The notes beneath the pieces were generated by a model, which had not been told where the DNA came from, did no database searches, and saw only the letters and a list, made by a program, of their open reading frames with translations. A stretch of DNA of 11,056 nt from JACVRU01 sp040902725 (lineage in GTDB: Bacteria; Actinomycetota; Thermoleophilia; Gaiellales; Gaiellaceae): positions 1 to 11,056 of the forward strand of contig JBBDWU010000053.1 of the NCBI GenBank assembly GCA_040902725.1, given 5' to 3'. How positions within the stretch are numbered: the stretch's first letter is position 1; each line of letters opens with the position of its first letter. This document shows positions 1 through 4,905 of this stretch, piece by piece. A program made the translations under genes and the position numbers.

Positions 1-68
1 CCGACGGACTTCGCCACCGCCGAGCGGGTCCCTTCATAGAGTTAGAGGTTCTAAGGCTGATGCAGGCG

Positions 69-104
69 ATGGGCGGAACTTGGCAGTGCGCAAACCGGCT
101 GTGG
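69..104. repeat. Direct repeat copy A, upstream of the toxin-antitoxin pair
   Basis: The first 16 bases, ATGGGCGGAACTTGGC (69-84), recur exactly at 824-839. A second shared block, GCGCAAACC (88-96), recurs at 843-851, and GCT and GTGG follow in both copies. About 32 of 36 aligned positions match. Both copies lie in the same orientation and bracket the toxin-antitoxin pair, about 755 bp apart. The function is unknown; a duplicated gene-flanking sequence or a recombination site are the obvious options. Confidence 0.8.
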
Positions 105-120
105 GTCGCTGCTCCGGCGC

Positions 121-158
121 TCGACCTCGTGGGGCATTAGATCTGATAATCTGATTTC
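121..158 (+). promoter_or_regulatory. Probable promoter/operator of the toxin-antitoxin operon
   Basis: An AT-rich patch in otherwise GC-rich DNA. A -10-like GATAAT lies at 145-150, and a weak -35-like TCGACC at 121-126 gives an 18-nt spacer. The heptamer ATCTGAT occurs twice in direct orientation (141-147 and 149-155) and straddles the -10 element, which is where an autorepressing antitoxin would bind. The GTG start at 159 is 8 nt after the -10 and no Shine-Dalgarno is visible, so a leaderless transcript is likely. The promoter call rests on motif resemblance only. Confidence 0.5.
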
Positions 159-410
159 GTGCGCAGGCTCAGCGCGACAGATGCCGCTCGTCGGTTCTCC
201 GAGCTACTCGACGCTGTCGAGCGGCGCGGCGAAAGCTTCCTCGTCGTCCGCCGCGGTCATACTGTGGCTCGAATCGAGCCTGCTCGGGCGGCCAACGGGA
301 AGCTGGTGAAGGATGTCCTCCGCTCCAACCCGCCGGATCTGCGCTGGGCATCCGAGCTCCGAGAGCTTCGTGCCGCTTTCGCCATCGAGGATCGGCTCTG
401 GACCGGCTGA
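159..410 (+). CDS. Type II antitoxin, Phd/YefM-like (VapB role)
   Basis: An 83-residue protein whose N-terminal half reads like a Phd/YefM DNA-binding domain: SATDAARRFSELLDAVE (residues 5-21) followed by a strand segment ESFLVVRRGHTVARIEP (25-41). This is the usual N-terminal dimer and operator-binding fold of these antitoxins. The remaining 40 residues are charged and contain DLRWASELRELRAAF, fitting the toxin-wrapping tail. It is expected to neutralise the PIN nuclease encoded immediately downstream (the stop overlaps the probable toxin start) and to repress its own promoter. The GTG start at 159 is chosen because it begins the conserved fold and sits just after a -10-like box; no ribosome binding site is seen. 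Family assignment is confident; the exact class name (VapB or Phd) is not. Confidence 0.85.
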   Translation: MRRLSATDAARRFSELLDAVERRGESFLVVRRGHTVARIEPARAANGKLVKDVLRSNPPDLRWASELRELRAAFAIEDRLWTG

Positions 411-796
411 TACTCGACACGACCGTTCTCGTGACGGCCGAGCGCTCCGCAACGTCGCTCGACGCGGTCATCAACGACGAGGACGACGTAGTGATCGCGG
501 CGATCACCGCAGCCGAATTGCTGGTCGGCGTCGAGCTTTCCGAGGGCAAGAGCAGGCAGCGGCGGAGCGCATTCGTCGAGGACGTCTTCTCGACGATTCC
601 GATTGAGCCATACGACCTCGATGTTGCAAGGACGCATGCGTCGTTGCTTGCACATTCCCGTCGCTCAGGCCGGCCGCGCGGCGCCCACGACCTGTTGATC
701 GCCGCCACCGCTCTCACTCACAGCCGAACGGTCGTCTCAGCCGATCCGCCCGGATTCGAGGACTTACCGGGCCTCGCCCTTCGGCCCTTCGCATAG
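407..796 (+). CDS. PIN-domain toxin ribonuclease (VapC-like), probable CTG start
   Basis: A PIN-domain protein of about 129 residues, predicted to be the Mg-dependent RNase toxin partner of the preceding antitoxin. The four acidic residues of the PIN active site are visible: D4 in ILDTTVLV, E37 in AAELLVGVE, D95 in GRPRGAHDLLIAATA and D113 in VVSADPPGFEDLPG. The only in-frame canonical start is GTG at 431, which would delete the first catalytic Asp. Reading from CTG at 407 gives a standard VapC N-terminus, MILDTTVLV, and this CTG overlaps the antitoxin stop as CTGA (407-410). No in-frame ATG, GTG or TTG lies between 383 and 430. I therefore place the start at 407; an automated caller may choose 431. 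All catalytic residues are intact, so the toxin should be active. Confidence 0.88.
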   Translation: MILDTTVLVTAERSATSLDAVINDEDDVVIAAITAAELLVGVELSEGKSRQRRSAFVEDVFSTIPIEPYDLDVARTHASLLAHSRRSGRPRGAHDLLIAATALTHSRTVVSADPPGFEDLPGLALRPFA

Positions 797-859
797 CACG
801 CTCGGTTTGCACACCGCAGAGTTATGGGCGGAACTTGGCGAAGCGCAAACCAGCTAGTG
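797..859. repeat. Imperfect palindrome directly after the toxin gene
   Basis: It starts at the base after the toxin stop. The outer arms are 797-810 and 845-859, with seven contiguous pairs (GGTTTGC with GCAAACC) plus two 3-bp blocks interrupted by bulges. The inner arms are 815-823 and 832-840 (AGTT with AACT, CGC with GCG, one mismatch), around an 8-nt loop. No T-run follows, so it is not a classical intrinsic terminator. It contains repeat copy B. Confidence 0.5.
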
Positions 860-860
860 G
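824..860. repeat. Direct repeat copy B, downstream of the toxin-antitoxin pair
   Basis: Second copy of the repeat seen at 69-104, same orientation: 16 exact bases at 824-839, then GCGCAAACC at 843-851, GCT at 853-855 and GTGG at 857-860. It differs from copy A by a few substitutions and one extra base. It starts 27 nt after the toxin stop codon. Between here and the beta-helix remnant (861-963) I see no gene. Confidence 0.8.
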
Positions 861-963
861 TAGCCGGAGACTTGGTCGCGCTCGGATAGCCAGCTCCATG
901 CGCTTGTTCGCTCCGGTGCCGCGCGCAGCGCCCGGGCAACAGCGCAGTCCCTCGTCTGCTGAA

Positions 964-1371
964 TCAGCGAGCGCGGACTCTCTGTGACGCCGGCCCGACG
1001 GCCCGTGCGGGAAGCGAATACGCGTCAACAGCGGTGACGCGGACGTTTCCTGAGGCGACGGCGGAGCCTGAGACTGCGTAGTTCGCCAGCACCGAGACCG
1101 CATTGCGGACCCCTGCGACGACGTTGCCCCTGATCCTGACGCACGTCACGCGGTTGCGGCGCGCGTCGTGGGCTCCTCCGACCAGGCTGATCCCCCGCGG
1201 CGCGGTTCACCTCGGCGACGAAGGGCAACGGAGGACGCAAGACGCGATTGCCGGCGATCACGACGCCGACCACCGTGTTGGCAAGCGCCACGCCAGGACG
1301 GTTGGCAAATCCTCCGACCATGTTGATCCCGATGAGCGACGTATCGATCCGGTTGTTGCGTTGCAGGTGGA
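964..1371 (-). pseudogene. Frameshifted, truncated right-handed beta-helix protein remnant
   Basis: Two adjacent minus-strand frames join into one protein with the Gly/Asn/Val pattern of right-handed parallel beta-helix (NosD/pectate-lyase-like) repeats. The first part includes NNRIDTSLIGINMVGG and NTVVGVVIAGNRV. After a shift come GISLVGGAHDARRNRV and RIRGNVVAGVRNAVSVLANY. Removing one C from the five-C run at 1192-1196 (plus strand) restores the frame. The 5' end is missing: the coding pattern begins at the base after the 3' end of the tRNA-Val gene. The reading ends at a TGA at 964-966 after a tail with no helix pattern. It is most likely the remains of a secreted or surface protein gene cut by insertion at the tRNA. 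The frameshift could instead be a sequencing error in a homopolymer, but the missing N-terminus remains. Confidence 0.6.
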
Positions 1372-1443
1372 TGGGCGCGGCTGGGATCGAACCAGCGACC
1401 TCCCGCGTGTGAAGCGGGCGCTCTCCCGCTGAGCTACGCGCCC
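1372..1443 (-). tRNA. tRNA-Val (CAC anticodon)
   Basis: The minus strand folds into a complete 72-nt cloverleaf: acceptor stem GGGCGCG/CGCGCCC, TA at positions 8-9, D-arm GCTC-AGCGGGA-GAGC, anticodon arm CCCGC-TTCACAC-GCGGG with anticodon CAC, a 5-nt variable loop AGGTC, T-arm GCTGG-TTCGATC-CCAGC, and discriminator A. All stems pair perfectly. The 3' CCA is not encoded. It lies 15 nt downstream of the CBS-domain gene on the same strand and may be cotranscribed with it. Its 3' end marks the border with the accessory DNA to the left. Confidence 0.97.
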
Positions 1444-1458
1444 CGGCGAGTGGACAGC

Positions 1459-1893
1459 TTAGCCGCCCCGGAGCAGGCCTCGGGCCGTCTCGTGGACGCC
1501 CTCGTCGCGCTCGCGCCAGAGCGTCTCGACCAGCACCCGCAGCACGTCCCGAATACCGATCAGGCCCAGGATGTTGTCGCCCTGGACAACGGGAAGATGC
1601 CGGATCCGCCGCTCGCCCATCAGTTGCGCGGCCGCGACGACGTCGTCCTCCGGCGTGATCGTGACGAGCGTCCGGGTCATCACGTCCCCGACCTGAGTGT
1701 CGTGGAAGCCGCCGTCCTGGCCCGCGAGCCGCAGCACGTCGCGCTCGGTGAAGATCCCCACCAGGCGGCTCCCGTCGCAGACCGCGACCGAGCCGACGTT
1801 CTCCTCGAGCATGCGCGCGATGGCGACCTGCACCGGCTCGTCCGGCTTGACCGACACCAGCCGTAGGTTCATCACGTCGCCGATCCGCGCCAC
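1459..1893 (-). CDS. Two-CBS-domain protein
   Basis: A 144-residue protein made almost entirely of a CBS (Bateman) pair. CBS1 spans about residues 1-59 (VMNLRLVSVKPDEPV, then GSVAVCDGSRLVGIFTERDV) and CBS2 about 65-125 (VGDVMTRTLVTITPED, then RIRHLPVVQGDNILGLIGIRDV). Such modules bind adenosine nucleotides (AMP, ATP, SAM) and regulate partner proteins or act as free sensors; no enzyme or channel domain is attached, so the partner is unknown. The GTG start at 1893 is preferred over the longer open frame reaching 2007 because GAGGAGG lies 6 nt upstream (plus coordinates 1900-1906) and because upstream codons would overlap the SRP RNA gene. A weak -10-like TAGGCT is on the minus strand at 1923-1928. 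The gene diverges from the SRP RNA. Confidence 0.9.
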   Translation of the reverse strand: MARIGDVMNLRLVSVKPDEPVQVAIARMLEENVGSVAVCDGSRLVGIFTERDVLRLAGQDGGFHDTQVGDVMTRTLVTITPEDDVVAAAQLMGERRIRHLPVVQGDNILGLIGIRDVLRVLVETLWRERDEGVHETARGLLRGG

Positions 1894-1949
1894 GCGTTCC
1901 CTCCTCGTATCGTTCCTCACGTAGCCTAATCGGCCCGCCTGGCCGGTGC

Positions 1950-1955
1950 TACGAT
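1950..1955 (+). promoter_or_regulatory. Probable -10 box of the SRP RNA promoter
   Basis: TACGAT preceded by TG at 1947-1948 sits 5 nt before the first base of the terminal helix of the SRP RNA. It matches the TANNNT pattern common in actinobacterial promoters. No convincing -35 box is visible. Confidence 0.45.
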
Positions 1956-1960
1956 CGCCG

Positions 1961-2238
1961 CGCCCGGTCGCGCTAGGCGGGGAGCTAGCGGTTCCCTGAA
2001 CCCGCAACCCGCTCAGCGGGGCCGAATGCCGCCCGAGGGGCGGCGCTTCACGGGGCTTGGGCCAGAGCGCGCGGCGCCGACGGCCGGGTCCCGCGCACTG
2101 GGAGCATCCGAACCGCGTCAGGTCCGGAAGGAAGCAGCGCTAAGGATCACCTCCCAGGTGCGCGGATCCTCCCGGCCCGAGCCGAGCATCTGGTTCCTCC
2201 CGCGGGGCGCGTCTCGACGGCGGATGCGCGACCGGGCG
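1961..2238 (+). ncRNA. ffs: Signal recognition particle RNA, large bacterial type with Alu domain
   Basis: The S-domain core holding the Ffh-binding region, GTCAGGTCCGGAAGGAAGCA, lies around 2118-2137 within a long helix whose arms include GGCCGGG (2082-2088) and CCCGGCC (2171-2177). Upstream, the segment containing TAGGCGGGGAGCTAGCGG (1974-1991) and the two hairpins at 2008-2020 and 2028-2044 closely resemble the Alu domain of the Bacillus subtilis 6S/scRNA-type SRP RNA. The 5' end CGCCCGGTCGCGC (1961-1973) pairs perfectly over 13 bp with 2226-2238, closing the molecule at about 278 nt against 271 nt in B. subtilis. The RNA works with Ffh to target nascent membrane and secreted proteins. Its position just upstream of dnaX is common in bacteria. 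Exact ends are inferred from the closing helix. Confidence 0.95.
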
Positions 2239-2261
2239 ATTCTGCTTTACTCGAACGACCC

Positions 2262-3836
2262 ATGACCGCGCTCTACCGGAAGTACCGCCAGCAGAACTTC
2301 GAGCAGGTCATCGGCCAGGAGGGGATCGTCCGGACGCTGAAGAACGCGGTCGCGACCGGACAGGTGCGGCAGGCGTATCTGTTCGCCGGCCCGCGCGGCA
2401 CCGGCAAGACCTCGATGGCGCGCGTCCTCGCCAAGGCGCTCAACTGCCAGCAGGGGCCGACGGCCACGCCGGACAACAGCTGCCACGCCTGCGTCGCGAT
2501 CACGAACGGCACTTCGCTGGACGTGATCGAGATGGACGCGGCCTCGCAGCGCGGCATCGACGACGTGCGCGAGATCCGCGATCGCGCCGTCCTCCAGCCG
2601 GCGGAGGGGCGCTACAAGGTCTACATCCTCGACGAGGCGCACCAGCTCACCGACGCCGCCTTCAACGCGCTGCTGAAGCTGATCGAGGAGCCGCCGCCGC
2701 ACCTCGTCTTCGTCTTCTGCACAACCGACCTCGCGAAGATCCTCCCCACCGTCCGCTCGCGCTGCCAGACCTTCGTCTTCCCGCGCCCGCGCCTGCCCGA
2801 GCTCGTGCGCGCGCTGCGGCGGGTCGCGGAGGGCGAGGAGATCGACGCGCCCGACGCGGCGCTCTCGCTGATCGCGCGCGGCGCCCGCGGCTCCTACCGC
2901 GACGCGATCTCGCTGCTCGACCAGCTCAGCTCGGCGACGGCGGGCAAGGTCGGCGTGCAGGACGTGCTCCAGCTGCTCGGCGCGGTCGAGGAGGAGGCGC
3001 TCTTCCGCCTCTGCGACCTCGTCGTCGACGGCGACACCGCGGGCGCGCTCACGTTCGTCGAGGAGCTCTCCGAGCAGGGCCAGGACCTCGGGCGCCTCGT
3101 CACCGACCTGCTCGAGCACCTGCGCCACCTGCTCCTCGTCCACCACCTGGGCGAGGTGCCCGATTCGCTCCCGGTGACCGAGGAGACGCGCGAGCGGCTG
3201 CGCGAGCAGGCGAACCAGCTCCCGGAGGCGACGGTGCTGCGGCTGATCGACCTGCTGCACGTGGCCGTCGACGACATGCGCCAGGGCGGCGACCCGCGGC
3301 TGCCGCTCGAGCTCGCGCTGGTGAAGGTGACCCGGCCCGGCGCCGACCTCTCCCGGGAGTCGACCGCGTACCGCCTGGAGCAGCTGGAGCAGCGGCAGGC
3401 CGCGCGGCCCGCCCCGGCCGCCGCCGCGCCGGCGGCGCAAGCGGAGGCCCCCGAGCCCGCGACCGAACCGCCGTCCGTGGAGCTCGAGCAGCTCCAGGAG
3501 GCGTGGCAGCGGACGATCCTGCCCGCCGTCGAGGGGCGCTCGATTCCGACCGCGTCCGTTCTGCGCGAGGCCCATCCGACCGGGCTCGAGGGGGACACGC
3601 TCGTGCTCGAGTTCCCCGCCAGCGCCGCCTTCCACCGCCAGCTCGCGGAGGACCCGAAGAACGCGACGCTCCTCCAGGAGGCGCTCTACGAGGTGACCGG
3701 CCGGCGGCTGGCGCTCACGTTCGAGGTCGGCGAGAACGGCGGCGACGAGGCGGGCGAGGCCGCCGCGCCGCCGAGCGAGGACGAGCTGTTCGATCTCGTC
3801 AAGGAGACCTTCGACGCGCGCGAGGTCGAGGAGTAG
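2262..3836 (+). CDS. dnaX: DNA polymerase III subunit gamma/tau
   Basis: Clamp-loader ATPase of the replicase, 524 residues. Visible features: Walker A GPRGTGKT (43-50), Walker B VYILDEAH (120-127), the SRC motif with the arginine finger (166-168), and the conserved EEPPPHLVFVFCTTD stretch. The zinc module has C62, C74 and C77, but the fourth position is Asp (D71, where E. coli has Cys). AAA+ domains I-II are followed by the collar domain III (about 220-365), a Pro/Ala/Glu linker (about 375-410), and a C-terminal region expected to contact polymerase or helicase. No A-rich slippery sequence is visible, so a programmed frameshift giving a short gamma form is unlikely. No clear Shine-Dalgarno precedes the ATG, which starts 24 nt after the SRP RNA. 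The stop overlaps the GTG of ybaB (TAGTG). Confidence 0.98.
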   Translation: MTALYRKYRQQNFEQVIGQEGIVRTLKNAVATGQVRQAYLFAGPRGTGKTSMARVLAKALNCQQGPTATPDNSCHACVAITNGTSLDVIEMDAASQRGIDDVREIRDRAVLQPAEGRYKVYILDEAHQLTDAAFNALLKLIEEPPPHLVFVFCTTDLAKILPTVRSRCQTFVFPRPRLPELVRALRRVAEGEEIDAPDAALSLIARGARGSYRDAISLLDQLSSATAGKVGVQDVLQLLGAVEEEALFRLCDLVVDGDTAGALTFVEELSEQGQDLGRLVTDLLEHLRHLLLVHHLGEVPDSLPVTEETRERLREQANQLPEATVLRLIDLLHVAVDDMRQGGDPRLPLELALVKVTRPGADLSRESTAYRLEQLEQRQAARPAPAAAAPAAQAEAPEPATEPPSVELEQLQEAWQRTILPAVEGRSIPTASVLREAHPTGLEGDTLVLEFPASAAFHRQLAEDPKNATLLQEALYEVTGRRLALTFEVGENGGDEAGEAAAPPSEDELFDLVKETFDAREVEE

Positions 3837-4150
3837 TGGACATCGACGCGCTGATGCAGCAGGCCGCGCAGATGCAGGCGGAGATGCAGAAGGCGCAGGC
3901 CGAGCTCGCCGAGCAGACCGTCGAGGCCTCCGCCGGCGGCGGGATGGTGACGGTCGTGGTCTCGGGCGCGCTCGAGGTCAAGGAGATCCGGATCTCGCCG
4001 GAGGCGATCGACCCCGACGACCCCGAGCTCTTGGCCGACACGATCCTCGCGGCGGTCAACGAGGGCATCCGCTCGGCGCAGTCGCTGATGGAGTCGCGGC
4101 TCGGCGGGATGCTGGGCGGGCTCAAGGGCCTCGGCCTGCCCGGGATGTAG
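3836..4150 (+). CDS. ybaB: YbaB/EbfC family nucleoid-associated protein
   Basis: A 104-residue member of the YbaB/EbfC family: small dimeric DNA-binding proteins of the nucleoid, regularly encoded between dnaX and recR. The N-terminal helix is rich in Met, Gln and Ala (IDALMQQAAQMQAEMQKAQ), followed by the family strand region GGGMVTVVVSGALEVKEIRI and the segment DPDDPELLADTILAAVNEG. The tail is Gly/Leu-rich (GGMLGGLKGLGLPGM). The GTG start at 3836 shares one base with the dnaX stop, implying translational coupling, and the resulting length fits the family. The proposed role is nucleoid organisation or help in RecR-linked repair; the exact function is unsettled across bacteria. Confidence 0.95.
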   Translation: MDIDALMQQAAQMQAEMQKAQAELAEQTVEASAGGGMVTVVVSGALEVKEIRISPEAIDPDDPELLADTILAAVNEGIRSAQSLMESRLGGMLGGLKGLGLPGM

Positions 4151-4456
4151 ATGCTGGACGAGGAGACACTCCGGCTGCTCGAGGCGGTCGGGAGCGAGGT
4201 CGAGTTCCCCGCCGGCCAGGTGCTGATCGAGCACAACACGGCCGCGTCCGGGCTCTACGTGATCCTCGAGGGCCGCGTCGCCGTGCACGCGCACGGCGAA
4301 GAGGTCGAGCTGGGGCCCGGCGAGGTCGTCGGCGAGATCGCGCTGGCACGAGGCGGGCCGCGCAGGGCTCGCGTCACCACGATCACGCCCGTGCGGGCGC
4401 TGAGCGTCGCCCGCGAACACGTCGACGCCGAGCTGGCCAAGCGGCTCGCGCAGTGA
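4151..4456 (+). CDS. Stand-alone cyclic-nucleotide-binding (CNB) domain protein
   Basis: A 101-residue protein consisting of one CNB (Crp/cAMP-binding-type) beta-barrel and nothing else. An N-terminal helix (LDEETLRLLEAVG) leads into EFPAGQVLIEHNTAASGLYVILEGRVAVH (18-46). The phosphate-binding cassette is GEIALARGGPRRARV (61-75), retaining the Glu (E62) and Arg (R71) that contact ribose and phosphate in cAMP-binding relatives. There is no helix-turn-helix, kinase or channel domain, so it would have to act on a partner. The ATG at 4151 follows the ybaB stop with no gap and its own stop overlaps the next start (GTGA), so it is translated as part of the dnaX-ybaB block. Ligand and partner are unknown. 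Confidence 0.88.
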   Translation: MLDEETLRLLEAVGSEVEFPAGQVLIEHNTAASGLYVILEGRVAVHAHGEEVELGPGEVVGEIALARGGPRRARVTTITPVRALSVAREHVDAELAKRLAQ

Positions 4457-4779
4457 GGCGCGTCGTCGAGATCGCCCTGTTCACGGACGATCCCGACGGC
4501 CTGACCGCGTTCTACGAGCGGCTGCTGGAGGCTGAGCCGGCCGAGCGTTGGCCCGGTGGCGCCACCTTCCACCTCGACGGCCTGAAGCTGCTGGTGCACG
4601 TGAGCGGCCCGGGCAACCGCGACCACTTCGCGATCGGCGTCGACGACGTGGACGCGGCGGCCGAGCAGCTCCGCGCGCACGGCGTCGACCTGAAGGGCCC
4701 GGAGGACTACGACTGGGGCCGTTCCGCCTACTTCGAGGACCCGGACGGCCGGCTCGTCGAGCTCCACCGGCCGACCTAG
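4453..4779 (+). CDS. VOC-fold (glyoxalase/bleomycin-resistance superfamily) protein
   Basis: A 108-residue vicinal-oxygen-chelate fold protein with two beta-alpha-beta-beta-beta units. The first starts EIALFTDDPDGLTAFYERLL (6-25) and the second is DHFAIGVDDVDAAAEQLRAHG (57-77) ending in AYFEDPDGRLVELHRP (92-107). Possible metal ligands are E6, H58 and E103; the first position is more often His in glyoxalase I, so the glyoxalase reaction itself is not established. The superfamily includes dioxygenases, lyases, epimerases and antibiotic-binding proteins, and the substrate cannot be read from the sequence. The start codon GTG at 4453 overlaps the stop of the CNB gene by 4 nt, so the two are probably made together. 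Confidence 0.88.
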   Translation: MRRVVEIALFTDDPDGLTAFYERLLEAEPAERWPGGATFHLDGLKLLVHVSGPGNRDHFAIGVDDVDAAAEQLRAHGVDLKGPEDYDWGRSAYFEDPDGRLVELHRPT

Positions 4780-4795
4780 CCGCCGCGCCACTTCG

Positions 4796-4836
4796 GTCAC
4801 ACTCATGTGACAGTCTCGTGTCCGGGGTCTGACCCC
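4796..4836. repeat. Two perfect inverted repeats between the VOC gene and recR
   Basis: The first is GTCACA (4796-4801), a 4-nt spacer, then TGTGAC (4806-4811). The second is GGGGTC (4824-4829), one base, then GACCCC (4831-4836). They lie in the only sizeable gap (4780-4905) of the plus-strand gene run, ahead of recR. No T-run follows either, so they are not simple intrinsic terminators; an operator, an mRNA hairpin or a dispersed REP-like element are possible. Confidence 0.6.
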
Positions 4837-4905
4837 ATGCAAGGCCGCTCGTCTACTGGGGTCGCGGCACACGCGCTGACCGACGCGGCCAGGCACAATC
4901 CGGCC

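Noticed and set aside
1..39. C-terminal end of an upstream gene (PTDFATAERVPS then TAG)
   Set aside because: Only 12 codons are visible; it could be the end of a PIN-like or other gene, but this is too short to support a call.
797..860. Integron attC site
   Set aside because: The palindromic shape is suggestive, but the RYYYAAC and GTTRRRY core boxes are absent in the right positions and no integrase is in view.
1103..1432. Plus-strand open frame ending in a GWDRTSDLPRVKR-like peptide
   Set aside because: This peptide is the well-known spurious translation of a tRNA gene read antisense; the region is tRNA-Val plus the beta-helix remnant.
2026..2265. 79-codon plus-strand open frame before dnaX
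   Set aside because: It lies inside the SRP RNA gene and matches no protein pattern.
2262..3836. Programmed frameshift in dnaX producing gamma
   Set aside because: No A-rich slippery heptamer is visible around the end of domain III.
4796..4811. Crp/FNR-type binding site, tempting because a CNB protein is encoded nearby
   Set aside because: The arms are TCACA then TGTGA, the reverse of the TGTGA-N6-TCACA Crp arrangement, and the nearby CNB protein has no DNA-binding domain.
4807..4905. Earlier GTG start for recR
   Set aside because: The added 33 residues run through the inverted repeats and do not resemble RecR, whose usual N-terminus begins at ATG 4906.
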